Made by a program: the position numbers and the translations under genes. DNA of 64,000 bases. Source: Siphonodentalium dalli (taxonomy: Eukaryota > Mollusca > Scaphopoda > Gadilida > Siphonodentaliidae). The DNA lies in the NCBI GenBank assembly GCA_032622095.1, contig CP136064.1, forward strand, positions 176,656,247 through 176,720,246, in the 5' to 3' direction. The notes beneath the pieces are model-generated. The model searched no databases, was not told where the DNA came from, and saw only the letters and a list, made by a program, of their open reading frames with translations. This document shows, piece by piece, positions 22,027-32,808 of this stretch. The first letter of the stretch is position 1; every line of letters begins with the position of its first letter.

Positions 22027-22514
22027 TTAGTTCCTATAATGTTGGACCCATTTCGAATGGACGGACATATTTACTTCAATATACTCCATATAAGTTTTGG
22101 TTGAAAATTGCTCACTTGCAATTGTTTCTGGCTGGTTGTCGTCGTACTCATTGGTCATATCCAGAAACTCTTCAGGCAAAACATCAAGAATTCTAGCGGT
22201 GTCATCGCTAATAACGCCTATTTGGAGGTCAACCTCCTGTTCCACCTGGTCCGTGGTCTGTTTTTCTTTCTTTGCCTTAATCTTCATCCGCTTCCACAGC
22301 ACTTTCAAATTTTTTTTTTGTCTTTTGGTTCTATTTGCAAATTTCCCTGCCATTTCCAAAGAAATTTCTTTCCAGACATAATTTTTCCGGCGCTGGTGGA
22401 TGGTGCCGGTATCTTTATTCTCTAAGATTTGTATGCTTCTCTGCACAATGTCCAAACAGTGTTTCGCTCGTCGGCTGTGTATTTAGCACCCCTTCCTTTC
22501 CATAGGTTACTCAT
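22027..22514 (-). pseudogene. Myb/SANT-like (zeste/MSANTD-type) transposon protein, frameshifted
   Basis: The minus-strand frame 22455-22027 reads ILENKDTG...VWKEISLEMAGKF...RQKKNLKVLWKRMKIKAKKEK, then an acidic tail (LDVLPEEFLDM). The spaced tryptophans, the ENK-x(n)-W-x-x-I and the L-K-x-L-W-x-x-x-K pattern are those of the Myb/SANT-like DNA-binding domain of zeste-, FSBP- or MSANTD3-type proteins. This domain is also carried by the second ORF of PIF/Harbinger transposons. A plausible start, MSNLWKGRGAKYTADER, lies upstream (ATG at 22514-22512) in another frame, so one frameshift near 22425-22440 separates the domain's first helix from the rest. In an intact element it would bind transposon ends and help bring the transposase to the nucleus (family knowledge). 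Here it is probably dead. Confidence 0.6.
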
Positions 22515-22689
22515 GATTGAAAGGAACCAAACGTGTACTGTTACGCGCAGCATGTTTTATGTGACCGGTGGTCAATCTATGATTGCCGCCAATCACCTTG
22601 CTTGGATAATCCTATACCGCGCGGCGATGTCTTCCCATCGATGTCGACCGATAGCTTCGCATTGAGCGTCGCCTCGTAAAACTACCTGG
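22515..22689. other. Upstream flank of the Myb/SANT pseudogene
   Basis: No repeat ends or coding were noticed. If a Harbinger element existed here, one terminus should lie in this interval. Confidence 0.3.
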
Positions 22690-23566
22690 ACTATATTATA
22701 AACCCAGCCGGTGAATATCACCCCTGGTAGACTAACTCCAGACAAATGCACACGACTACGGGCAATAGACCAGGATACACCGGGCCGACCATGGTTGTTC
22801 GGCTCGGTGTGAGAAAATTTTGAAAACTAAACAAGAAAATCGCAAAATCCTAGCATCGAGACTGACCTCAAGCTTTCCTAGTGTTGGAAATTTCAAACCT
22901 CATTTTCCAACTGATGACCATTTCAGTCAACAATTTTAACCAAATGTAGTAACATATTGTTTTCTTAAACTCATTAGCATTTTTTGTTATTGGCCACGAA
23001 GAGGGACCAGGACACACCGGGCCGACCATGGTTCGGCCCGGTGTGCGAAAATTGTTTTAATCTGAACAAGAAAATTGCAAAATCCTAGCATCTAGACTAG
23101 CCTCAAGCATTCATAGAGTTGGAAATTTCAAACCTGACGACACCCCGACTTAGGTTGGAAATATTTCCAACTGATGACAATTCCAGTGACAATTTTGACC
23201 AAATGTAGGACAATATTGTTTCTTAAATTAACTAGAAGTTTTTGACTGGCCACGGGTGAAGGATCAGGACACAAGCTTTCCAAGTGTTGGAAATTTCCAA
23301 CCTGACGCCCCCTAAGGTTGGAAAATTTATAACTGATGGCCATTTCAGTCCAAATATTTTACCAAAAGAAGGAAAATATGCAAATATTGGTCCAAAAACA
23401 ATAAATTCCCCCAATATATTGTTTGAAAATCAAACTACAAGAACATTTTCAACCTATTGTTGGTGTGAAATTTCCAACTAATGTTGTGTCAGGTATGAAA
23501 TTTCCAACTGTTGAAAACATTGACCAGAGACACCCCAACCCCCCAGTCGCCACGTCTCTGCCCCAC
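22690..23566 (-). mobile_element. TTGGAAATTTCCAA family, inverted copy
   Basis: The right end 'agtcgccacgtctctg' is the complement of the family's 'agacgtggcgac' start. Inside are at least six 'ttggaaatttccaacct' blocks and two 'cgggccgaccatggttcggcccg' palindromes (about 22775 and 23020). It includes an internal partial duplication. Non-coding. Confidence 0.5.
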
Positions 23567-23631
23567 ATATGCCCGCAGAGTCAACACCAATTAGTCCTGT
23601 AGTTAAAGGGTCGAGGTCATTTCAATATACC

Positions 23632-23776
23632 AATAACATGATTTTTTAGGTCGTTATTATTTAATAACGGCCCGACAGGAATGATTAACAGCCCGAGGGC
23701 CTATTAGGCCTGAGGACTGTTAATCATTCCTGGAGTTCCGCTAATAAACCATGGCGCCCGACAAAATCATGTTATT
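23632..23776. mobile_element. Hairpin element, AATAACATGATTTT ends
   Basis: Ends AATAACATGATTTT / AAAATCATGTTATT are inverted. An inner pair 'caggaatgattaacag' / 'ctgttaatcattcctg' surrounds a GGCCTATTAGGCC core. The whole 145 bp can fold into an almost continuous hairpin. Confidence 0.6.
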
Positions 23777-23820
23777 ATTATAATTACCACTCAGTTCTTG
23801 TGTGATCCCGTGATTTAACC

Positions 23821-23894
23821 GGAAGCGGGCGGCGGGCGGTGGGCGGCGGGCGTTAATGAAAACAAAGCTTCATTAGCGCCCGCCGCCCGCTTTT
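23821..23894. repeat. GC-rich palindrome GCGGGCGGCGGGCG
   Basis: 'gggcggcgggcgttaatgaa' is followed by an 8-bp spacer and then its complement 'ttcattagcgcccgccgccc'. The left arm is extended by an extra GGGCGGCGGGCGGT unit. Confidence 0.6.
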
Positions 23895-24309
23895 GGTCAA
23901 CTTGGCCTCAAAATTAAGGAATCTTATCGTGCGGGTAAAACAATGTTAACCTACTAGAGAACGCCCTCTAAAGTGGTAATAATACATTTTACAAGTTAAA
24001 TGGCATCAAGGCATTCGCATTGGTATATGTACAAAAATAATACAAGTAAAACCGCGATAACCAAGAACAATGTAAAAAAAAAAAAGAAGAAGATTGTTTT
24101 CGTTCCTATTTTTAATATTTTAATAACTAGATTCTGCACGTGGAAAACATTGTTCTCTAAACATCAATTGTTACAGTCCTATATACACCGCATAGCATTG
24201 CGATTCAAACATTTAGTTGAAACGTCTGTGTTTTTGCAGAATATTGTCTAATGACCGCTGTATTCTGACGTCGCACTTAGGACACTATATGCACGTTTTA
24301 AGGTCATTT
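23895..24309. other. No feature recognised
   Basis: AT-rich. The open frame at 24000-24251 is lysine/isoleucine-rich without motifs. Confidence 0.3.
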
Positions 24310-24670
24310 TAAATGACCCAATCCAAAAAAAATTGCACTGTCTAAAAAATCAAATTTGCTTCTACAAATAGGCGCCTGGTGTGTTGTATAGTCCCAAGCA
24401 TGTTCAAAGGGCAATGCTCGGCATGTTTCGGAGGCATACAAATATAACATTGCTACTGTGCTATATCTCCTATATATAGACCTTAACATCCGGGTTTGGT
24501 ATCCCACCCAATCCAAAAACATTTGCACTGTCTCAAAAATCAAATTTGCTTCTACAAATAGGCGCCTGGTGTGTTGTATAGTCCCAAGCATGTTCAAAGG
24601 GCATGTTTCGGAGGCATATACATATAACATTGCTACTGTGCTATATCTCCTATATCTATATTGTCTAATG
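24310..24670. repeat. Direct tandem duplication, ~190-bp unit
   Basis: Two copies of a unit begin 'acccaatccaaaaa' (24314 and 24504). They run through 'aatttgcttctacaaatagg', 'gttgtatagtcccaagcatg' and 'ctgtgctatatctcctatat'. The second lacks ~10 bp ('caatgctcgg') present in the first, otherwise near-identical, so the duplication is recent. The 129-codon minus-strand frame here merely reads across both copies. Confidence 0.75.
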
Positions 24671-25565
24671 CTTTGACCTTTTTTAATGTTCAATCTTCAT
24701 TATTGGGACATTTTATTTGAAAGCGAAGTTGATCTACGAAGAAACGACAATGTAACTGTCATAATTTATATTACATTAGACTGGTGTCATCATGAGCCAT
24801 GAGACGTCTTATTATTGGATGATTATTGATAATGGAAATAAAAGCAAAATGTTTTCACATTGTTCTTGATAATGGTGGGTTTCTATGATTTTTTACATCT
24901 ACCCACGATGTATGGCATTCATATTAAAATCTATATAATTAATTGGATCGTTGCACCAAATGTTATCTTCAAAACTTTGAACATTTTGACTATTGTTCCA
25001 CATCTGGGTACCCGATTATATTTGTATGCATTTGGTTTTTAAGGAAACCGATTAACTGCCTGAACTGTTAGGCTGTTGTGTTGCCTCTTTCCAATCAGCC
25101 CTTAATTTGTGAAAAAAATGGCTGGGAACATATTTCTGACTGTTAAGAAAACCGTTTTCTTTTTTTGAGAAAGAAGATTTTCTAAGTGTATTTCTTACCA
25201 CTTATAAGAAATGAACTTTTCTAAATGTTAGAAATTGCAAGAAACACATTTTCTCATATTTCTAGATATTTGAGAATATTTTTCTTACTTTTGTCTAGAA
25301 ATAAAAAAATGCATTTCCTAACGTATTATAAATTAGCATTAAGAAATATATTTTTCAGGTATAAGAACAAGAACATTTTCTAAGTATACTTTCAAATGTT
25401 CTAGTCTTTTCTAGTTTTCTAGTCTTTTGAGAAATTATTTCTTGTGAATTGATCAATTATCTCTTTCATTTTTCTAGATAATGAGAAAAAGACTTTCTAG
25501 GACTTATTATATTTGACCATTTTCTTATAAAATAGTAAGAAAGATATTCTCATAATTATAATTTA
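24671..25565. other. AT-rich stretch; TTCTTA/TAAGAA low complexity from 25130
   Basis: From about 25130 to 25560 'tttctta', 'ttctaag' and their complements recur dozens of times in both orientations, a low-complexity field with self-pairing potential. Just beyond it, 'ctagctgatgtgcccgacttcgtccggg' (25568) resembles the terminal 'actagcagggttacccggcg' at 47223. Nothing coding. Confidence 0.4.
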
Positions 25566-25810
25566 GACTAGCTGATGTGCCCGACTTCGTCCGGGCTATT
25601 TAGGGATTTCTTTGTTAGAAGAAAGAAAAAAACAACTTGAAAAGTATTAGGAGAAAGAAAAAACTATTGAGAAAACTATTGACAGTGAGAGATTGATCTA
25701 CTAATTCAAAGAGACAACGTTGAACAATAATGAGCGAACAACGTTGAAAAGTATTAGGAGAAGTCGCATGTGAAATTGAACCAGCCCACATTGTTCCCGG
25801 GATCAAAGTA

Positions 25811-25862
25811 TACACACACACACACGCACGCACCCACCCTCACCCCCCCCCCCCCCCCCCCC
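25811..25862. repeat. (AC)n and poly-C microsatellite
   Basis: Alternating 'cacacacacacacgcacgca' is followed by a C run of about 20, then 'cactgacacacacagacag'. Confidence 0.8.
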
Positions 25863-26364
25863 ACTGACACACACAGACAGAAGTTCAAAAATATATAATA
25901 GATTTCTATAATAATTTAGTTTTTTAACTTTTAGAAAATCTGATGCAAGAAATAAGTTTTACCCCCTCAAAATAAGTAAATCATTTTTGGCAGGGAGGGC
26001 ACAGAGAGCGCCTTTGGTCTTTTTTCTGCTTTTCGACCGCCAAATTGGTTTACGAATCACGCATCGCGCTCACGCTGTTTGTGACGTGCTGTGTTATTCC
26101 CCGGGCTTCAATCGACAACGCTTGTGGATTGACACAGTTTGATCACACGATAATCCCATACTAATTTCCGCATTGCTTACAATATCTCGGCATATTTGTG
26201 ATCTGAAACTGACATTACCAGTGGAATGTTGTGTGATATGGGGACAGGAAATGAAAGCCACGCACGGGATGGCGTTACTTATTAAATAACAATCCACACA
26301 AGCCTGCGAGGCACATACCGACCACGACCACATGTACATACTCTGACCTAATAACATTCTCACT
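25863..26364. other. No feature recognised
   Basis: No family motif in any frame and no inverted ends. Confidence 0.3.
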
Positions 26365-26372
26365 AACTAACC

Positions 26373-27139
26373 CAGGGGTGGCACCAGAAAATCCCCGACA
26401 GGGGAGCTGTGCTCCCCGACAGGGGGGCTACACTAAATTACACGATAGTGCCTGTTGGTATGTGAAATGAGCACACATAGTGTGTGTGGCGAACCAATGA
26501 ACAAAACCATATTGAAGTAATTATAGTCTCTTAGCTGGAGAATTCTAATAGATCTAAAGTTTAGCAATACATCAGCCATAATTAGCAGATGAGATAACTC
26601 GAAGATTAAAACCCATGAATTGTTGTGAAAATTCCTATATTCTAGGGAGGCCACTTGTCTTCTGTGTCAGTTCTAATTTCTAATTTCATTAGTTGCAAGT
26701 GCCAGCATGGTGTTTCACTGTCGGGGATATAGCTAACATACATGTGGCCATACTGTAGGTACTCAATGGTTCTATAGACCATTGTGGCCATTGTGAGGAA
26801 TGCCAGAGTAGCCAGCAATGATAAAGCACACATGTTTCAATAGATTTTCATTACCACTAAAACGCTGATGGTGTAACAATACAGGGGAATACCCCCCCCC
26901 CCCCGGATTTAATGGGAACATGTGCCATGAATATTTTGTGTGGGATATATTCCGCTGTACATGTGTGTTCTCTCTCTGACACTTTCCCACACTCACAGTC
27001 TGTACATGATTACTTCATCTTATACACACAACCGACTTACATATAGAAAATCCCCGACAAGTCCTCCCCGACGAGGGGGCTAGAGCTCCCCGACAAGGGG
27101 GCTGTAGCCCCCCTGTGCCCCCCACTGGCGCCACCCCTG
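26373..27139. mobile_element. Non-autonomous hAT element, 767 bp
   Basis: Termini CAGGGGTGGCACCAG and CTGGCGCCACCCCTG are 15-bp inverted repeats with one mismatch. An exact 8-bp duplication AACTAACC flanks it (26365-26372 and 27140-27147). CAGGG...CCCTG ends with 8-bp duplications define the hAT superfamily. Subterminal 'ccccgacaggggggct' is repeated near both ends. A C run lies at about 26890. No transposase fragment is visible; the minus-strand open frames at 26642-26996 have no hAT motif. Confidence 0.85.
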
Positions 27140-27147
27140 AACTAACC

Positions 27148-28713
27148 CCTATAGATAATATCACGAATCTCTGCTCTGGGCCCTATACTATAGAATACTA
27201 TTTTTGTAATAGTAGGCTTATTTGAGCCGGTGTCGAGTACTATAAACCACTGTAAGCTAATAGCGTATAGGCGATTTCTTGTAAATCACAAAAGAAGGCA
27301 AATCGAGTACCGGTACTATCGACCACCGTTCATTATACGGACATTTGAAACATTTGTGATTTTATCAAGGGAAATTACTATAAAGATATATGCGAATGAT
27401 ATGGCAATGCCCATTTGTGTCACTGGTGATTGATTTAGTTAGTTTAAACATATCTTATTAGCAAAAATAGTTAATTGGATTGGGGCACAAATTATTGCTA
27501 ATTTATTGACGCCCCTTTTTGCCAAACAATTGACAATTAACAAACAGAGTTAGGCTTCCTGTCTGCTATATATAAAATACAAAGGTATACAAAGAACACT
27601 TGTGTGATTAAAAGATGAAGATAAAGTGGGGATACACGTTAAGATGTCAAAGGGTAAGTGCATTTTTTGCAACATAATGGGCGGGGATGTGAGATTATGA
27701 ACCGTCGATCGACGATATGACCCCCCCCCCCAATTTATGTATTAATATTCGATAGGTTTGGTTTACTATTAATCATTAAATCGGTGTGTTTCTATAATAT
27801 ACTTTTGAGCAACAACGAATAACTTGTAATTTATTTTCTCAATCTTATGAGTGGAGCCGAAAAAGTATATTTCCAATGGTAAAGTGTAGTATGACCAGTT
27901 TAGGTACACTATCTAGGAGTTTTAATCTTTCATAAATGAACTAAGGACATTCGATTAAAAAGTGATATATTTCGGCGAATCGGCAACATGATTAATATAT
28001 TTATCAAAATTTAAGATTACTACAATTGTTTCGCAGTTTAGCGTGTATATTATGTTCCTCTATCGGCTTCTAATGAGGTAGAAGGTAGACGGTTTCGGTA
28101 CAACAAACATCGCGACTAGGAATCACGGAACTAAATGGTTTCCCATAGGCGACAGTGTTAACGTTTCGGCCAAATTCGCTGAATTGAAGCCTGCAGGCCA
28201 TACCAGTGATGTTTACCCAGCTAGATTGACACCAGTTGATCACGAAAATGCAAGAAAAATCATAGGTCATGTGTTTACTTTTTAAAATAAATCCCCAAGT
28301 GTACGACAGGGCTATCTCACAGCCAAATTTGATCTGGAAAAACCCAAATCTACAACAGCTAGTTAAATACATTTCCCGCTCACAAAAATCCGTTCCCCCA
28401 TTCATTCACCAGTTTAAATTATTTAGATATTATGTACAAATCAAATAAACGCGATGTCATCCTTTAATAACGTGTCGCATGTATCAGGTGAAGGTCATTC
28501 TTCAGTTACCTTCACCTTTAGGGTTCCACGGTGTACTCGCTCCCCGACTCTAGAACACATTTAGCTCCCTGATTCCACTAGTGTTTGCTCTATGGACTCT
28601 TTGTTTCAAACTCCAGGCTTCGCCGAGATATCACTGCCATAAGGACATTTGGTAAGGACTTCTTACATGTTCTTAGTTCTTATGTTTTAGGATTAAAATT
28701 GTCTATGTCTGGC
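27148..28713. other. Low-repeat stretch without a recognised gene
   Basis: A 111-codon minus-strand frame (28405-28070) is the longest here. It shows no domain motif that I recognise and has no neighbouring exon-like frames or splice context I could support. A C run lies near 27721. This is one of the least repetitive stretches in the window. Confidence 0.3.
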
Positions 28714-30240
28714 TCAGTCTATATTGTTCTTATCAATACCGAAAGAACTACCATTATTGCAAACTTTTGGTGGCCAAAATAAGATAATAGGTGAGAATAG
28801 GTGACTAAATATAGTTCCGACGATGTGTAAAAATAGATGTATCCGTCCGCAAAGTACCATCGTTGTGGCAGTGCTATATCGCAGTGGTAACGTAGAGGGC
28901 GCTGCATGGAGTTTGTCTTTGTTTATGTTCTTCCTATTGCCTTTATTGTCACTCTTCGTGGGGTCATGTAGAAATGTGTTCCACTGGATAATCATTGAAG
29001 GAAATAACGATTTATTATAATATTCAGCCTTTCTAGCCAAAAAGTTAAGTCGGTAGGGATATCGGGAAGGGTAATTTGTGTTGTGCGCGTAACGCGCATG
29101 TAATATATGAGTAAAATATTTCGCAGCGTTTCCAGCTTGGATTCGGTTGTACATTTTAAATTTATGAAATTTTCTTCGATCTTGAAGTGATTGCCAACCC
29201 AGTTCTGTAAATAAGTTATGTATATATGGCACAAGAACGAGTTAAGCCCGATGCATCTCGAGCCGCACCGTTTGTAATTTGTCTAGGGTATTTAGAAGGG
29301 TGTCGGGAGCACAGTCCCAGATAACATCTCCATATTCCATAAGAGGAAGATTGTAAGATGTGTACATTAGATTTAGGGATTTGCGATTAAGTTTATATCT
29401 CATGTTTCTCAGCATGGATAATCGACCAGAAACGCGATTAACTGTGTAATTTATTTGTATATCCCACCCTAAATTGGATTGGATGTTTAAACCGAGGTGT
29501 TTTTGTGAGTCCATTTCCTCAAGTTGGGTGTCACAAAAAAAGATTGAGGGGAGTCTTTTTGAGGAGATATATGAAATCGTATGAGAGTAGTTTTGGTGGG
29601 GCCAAAATTGACTAGCCCTTTTTGGATCAATCGGTGAGTTTGTCCATTTCATTGTTGAATTTTGTAACAAGTAGGGTCGGGTCAGTTTCAGTTGTGGTGA
29701 TGCAAAAAGTATCGTCATCACAGAGTCTTGTCAGTGATTCTAAATATTGAAGAATATCATTACCGTATATGAGGAATAAGAAAGGGTAGATTACATAGCC
29801 CTGTGGGACTCCAAATGAAAGTGGTATGAAAATCTATGCAGTATTTTTTAAATTACCGTTTGCTCTCTGTCCAATAGATAGCTCTGGAACCAAGTTAAGA
29901 GATCACCGGTAACCCAATACCTCCTAAGTTAGAGAGGAAGACCTCTGCATGTGCCAGACTATCCCGAAGGCTTTAGAGACATGACAATATACATCACAGG
30001 TATGCACATGTCCTTCGAGAGAGTGGCGTATGTCATAGTGTAATTATAATAACGATAATTTAGTGTTGTGTCCAGGAAGGAAGTCAGATTGGTGCTTATA
30101 TATCATGAGATTGGTTTCAAAATGTCGAGTTAAAGTTTTCAATACTAATTTTTTCAAGTAATTTCCCAACACAACACAAAAGGGATATTGGGCGGTAATT
30201 ACCTGCATCAGCAGGATCACCTTTTAAGCTCAACTTTACT
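28714..30240 (-). pseudogene. Jockey/CR1-type LINE reverse transcriptase, decayed
   Basis: Reading down the minus strand from 30240: KGDPADAGNYRPISLL (the fingers motif), then HQSDFLPGHN, a degraded palm A region ('VSKAF'-like, about 29960), WFQSYLLDREQTV, a SHRA-type remnant of the GVPQG region, and DDT-LFAS near 29715. The thumb and C-terminus follow at 29721-29242 (QKHLGLNIQSNLGWDIQINYTVNRVSGRLSMLRNMRYKLNRK, partly quoted) and at 29232-28714 (ELGWQSL-RRKFHKFKMYNRIQAGN...WNTFLHD). This order and these motifs are typical of Jockey/CR1-group RTs. Several stops and frameshifts make it non-functional. Its 5' half continues at 31206-32067 beyond an insertion. Confidence 0.75.
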
Positions 30241-31205
30241 TTGTAAAGTGAGCTATTGCCATGGGTTGGCGTCCGTCGTCCGCCTATGCGTCTGGACGTC
30301 CGTGCGCTCGTCAACAATCTCCTTTGGTTCACCCTACAGGCCACATCCCTCATCCGCTCATTATCAAACTTCATATGGATCTTCGGGCGACCTCTAGATG
30401 GGAGCCATCGATTATTTATGAAATCGTTAAAATACATGGCCACTAGCAGCCATCTTGGATATCAAATTTGAATCAATCGGCAGACCCTGCAGCCAGCTGA
30501 GCCCGCATATATCTAAAAACAATTACAGGCACGATTAGGATCACCTCTAGATGATAGCTATCGAATTGTAACGATTTTCGATTAAAAACATTGGCCACAT
30601 AGCTACTCTTTGCATGATGACTAAATCCTTTGGCAAACCATACAAACCACACCCCCATCCGATCATCACCAAACTTTATATGCATCTTCAGGGTGACCTC
30701 TAGATGGGAGCCATCGATTTTTTTCGAAATTTGTTTAAAAACATGGCTGCCAGCGGCCATCATGGATTTTATCCTGTGCATTACTAAATCCTTCGGCACA
30801 AACTACAAGCCACATCCCTCATCCGAGCGTCACCAAACTTCACAAGGTTCTTCAGGGTGACCTCCAGATGAGAGCCACCGATATATTCAGAACTTCGTTA
30901 AAACACATGGTCGCCAGCGGCTATCTTGGATTTTACTATTTTCATGACTAAAATCCTTTGGCACACCCGAAATGCACATCCCTCATCTGTCCAATGCTTC
31001 TGAAATTTGTTTAGAGCCATCTTGCATTTCACATGTTAATCCATTGAACTCACAGAGTTTATTCTTTTGAAATGAAATTAATTTCATTTACACAATACAA
31101 TCCATTTACGAAACTTTTTGACTTTCCTTCTTTGTCGTTCTATTGGCGGCTCAGCATAAAATTATTAACGCCTCCCAAGTTGAGCTACAGTGTCATTGAC
31201 ACTTT
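30241..31205. mobile_element. Satellite-bearing element inserted in the LINE
   Basis: Edges are inverted AGCTCAACTT (30229-30238) and AAGTTGAGCT (about 31178-31187). Between them lie four to five ~170-bp units with 'catggccgccagcggccatc', 'ggattttactattttcatgac', 'cacatccctcatccgagc', 'ggtgacctctagatgggagccatcgatt'. The left edge 'ctttgtaaagtgagctattgccatgg' matches the edge of the array at 2850-4115. The LINE frame stops at IPIFK on one side and resumes at KGDPADAGNYRP on the other, so the insertion lies within that motif. The design resembles bivalve pearl-type elements (inference). Confidence 0.6.
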
Positions 31206-32067
31206 CATTTGAAGATAGGAATGACATTTTCTTGTTTCCATGTCATGGGGAATGTGCAAGTATCAATATATTTTTTTGTAAATGACATAAAGAGGTTCCA
31301 CAATGACATCAGCAGTCTCCTTCATCATTCTGGCGCTTATTCCACCATGACTATATGGGTTTTATTAATCTTGAGACCCCTGATTTCTTCAAGAATGATT
31401 TTTTTTCTCAATAGACAGCGATAATATGGTACTGTCACATCGTGTATCAAACGCAGGGACACAGTAAGTTTCCATGTCGATTTTCCAATTATTTATGAAG
31501 GTATCATCGATTAGGATGGCTTTTTCTGTATCGTTAATTATAACGAAAAATTTCGGAGAGTTGGACCTTTCAATATTGTTTTGTAGGTTTGATTCAAAGG
31601 AACTCTTTGTGTATTTTATCATGTTGGAAACTTTGTTTCTGATTCTCTTAAAATTATCAAGATCTTAACGTTTCTGACTTTTAATAAAAGTTCTCCTGGC
31701 GCTATCTCTACGACGTAACTCTCTCCTATCAGAATTGAACCATATTTTATCATTAGCTCTGATTGATACCTCAGTGCTCGGAGTAGTTTTTTTTATTATA
31801 TCCAAGATAATTTCTGCGAAAGTTTTAACAGCACCACCAATGGACTCCATTGATGGTGGTGTTAAAACTTTCACAGAAATCAGAGAGAGTAGCTTGGGTC
31901 AAACTAGGAGCCTCATCAAAATTACCATTTTTATAATTCCAAACTTTTCGCTTGAATAAAATATTTAAATCATAATTAAATGACAAAACTGCATAACCCC
32001 CAAAATGATCAGAAATAGACAAGTCAATGGTATCAGTATCGTAACAAAGAAAATTGTCGCTGAATGG
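31206..32067 (-). pseudogene. 5' half of the minus-strand LINE ORF2 (endonuclease end, linker)
   Basis: From 32067 down: IDLSISDHFGGYAVLSF is the terminal catalytic SDH motif of an apurinic-type endonuclease. Then come VWNYKNGNFDE, TLSDFCESFN and a linker with IRANDKIWFNSDRRELRRRDSARRTF. Next are RIRNKVSN-MIKYTKSSFESNLQNNIE, INDT, and finally EEIRGLKINK...TADVI-type and MTWKQENVIPIF (about 31235-31200). All are standard segments between the EN and RT of Jockey/CR1-type LINEs. Frames change at least three times. The endonuclease N-terminus is missing: the copy is cut at about 32067 where a TTCCGAAGG array begins. Confidence 0.7.
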
Positions 32068-32092
32068 TGTCGGATCTAGTAGAGGAGTACAG

Positions 32093-32225
32093 TCCGTTAT
32101 TCCGACGGTCCGCTTTTCCGAATGTCCGCTATTCCGTAGGTCCGTTATTCCGAATGTCCACTATTCCGAATGTCCGTTATTCCGAAGGTCCGCTATTCCG
32201 AAGGTCCGCTATTCCGAAGGTCCCC
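32093..32225. repeat. ~17-bp tandem array GTCCGCTATTCCGAAG
   Basis: Seven or eight units vary as TCCG(C/T)TATTCCGAA(G/T)G. A short inverted remnant, 'ttcggaataacgaaccttcggaataacggac', lies at about 33846-33880 (quoted in parts). The two may be unequal arms of a foldback element like 16334-17785, enclosing 32.2-33.85 kb. Unlike that element, no target duplication was found. Confidence 0.6.
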
Positions 32226-32226
32226 A

Positions 32227-32348
32227 TTCTCTTATAGGTAGCCTCGCATATATAAGAGAATACATTGGTTTAACAATATTTAACTTGGTCTTGTAAGTCA
32301 GTGCGTTTTCTTATATGTGCGAGGCTCCGATATAAGAGAATGCAGTGG
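32227..32348. mobile_element. Hairpin element with ATTCTCTTATA arms
   Basis: Left 'attctcttatag-gtagcctcgca-tatataagagaat' and right 'ttttcttatatgtgcgaggctccgatataagagaat' are mutually inverted with mismatches, and each half is partly self-complementary. About 120 bp, non-coding. Confidence 0.55.
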
Positions 32349-32808
32349 CACGGGATATTTAATGCAGCACCAGCGCAGCTCCGTCTTGAAAGGGATAATT
32401 GACGTTCTATCGGAGTTAATTCGGCTCCAGGTACCGGAGGCGATCCAAGTTGCAAAGCAGAGTTCGATCGCCTCGCAACGCAAGCTCTGTCAACTATAAA
32501 CACTCACTGATATACGTTCCTCTGATAGTCACTGCTATGCGTTCCGGTGCGCGGAGCATAGCAAAGGGTAGACCGGACACTGTAGTTGACGCATCAGTTG
32601 GGAGCGTTAAGTCACGGACTATTGAGCGGAGTAGACTGCGCCAGTGACGGGACCAAGCAAAGGGATCCAACTGTATGGGGATTGATCACATCGATGCATG
32701 GTCGAATATTTAGAAACAACTAATTATATAGAGTTACGATTCTTTAATTCCTTGTACGCAACAAACGTTATTAGCAAATCCAAGGTTAAATTGAAATCGT
32801 CGTATTGC
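32349..32808. other. GC-richer stretch, no gene recognised
   Basis: Moderately GC-rich (32340-32660) with short open frames on both strands but no family motif. I considered an LTR or snRNA and found no support. Confidence 0.3.

Noticed and set aside
24304-24693. 129-codon minus-strand frame with an apparent internal protein repeat
   Set aside because: It simply spans both copies of a recent ~190-bp DNA duplication.
28070-28405. 111-codon minus-strand open frame
   Set aside because: No recognisable domain, no partner exon and no conservation evidence available; length alone is compatible with chance.
32340-32660. An LTR or structural RNA gene in the GC-richer stretch
   Set aside because: No TG...CA ends, no primer-binding site, no duplicate copy and no snRNA-like motif found.
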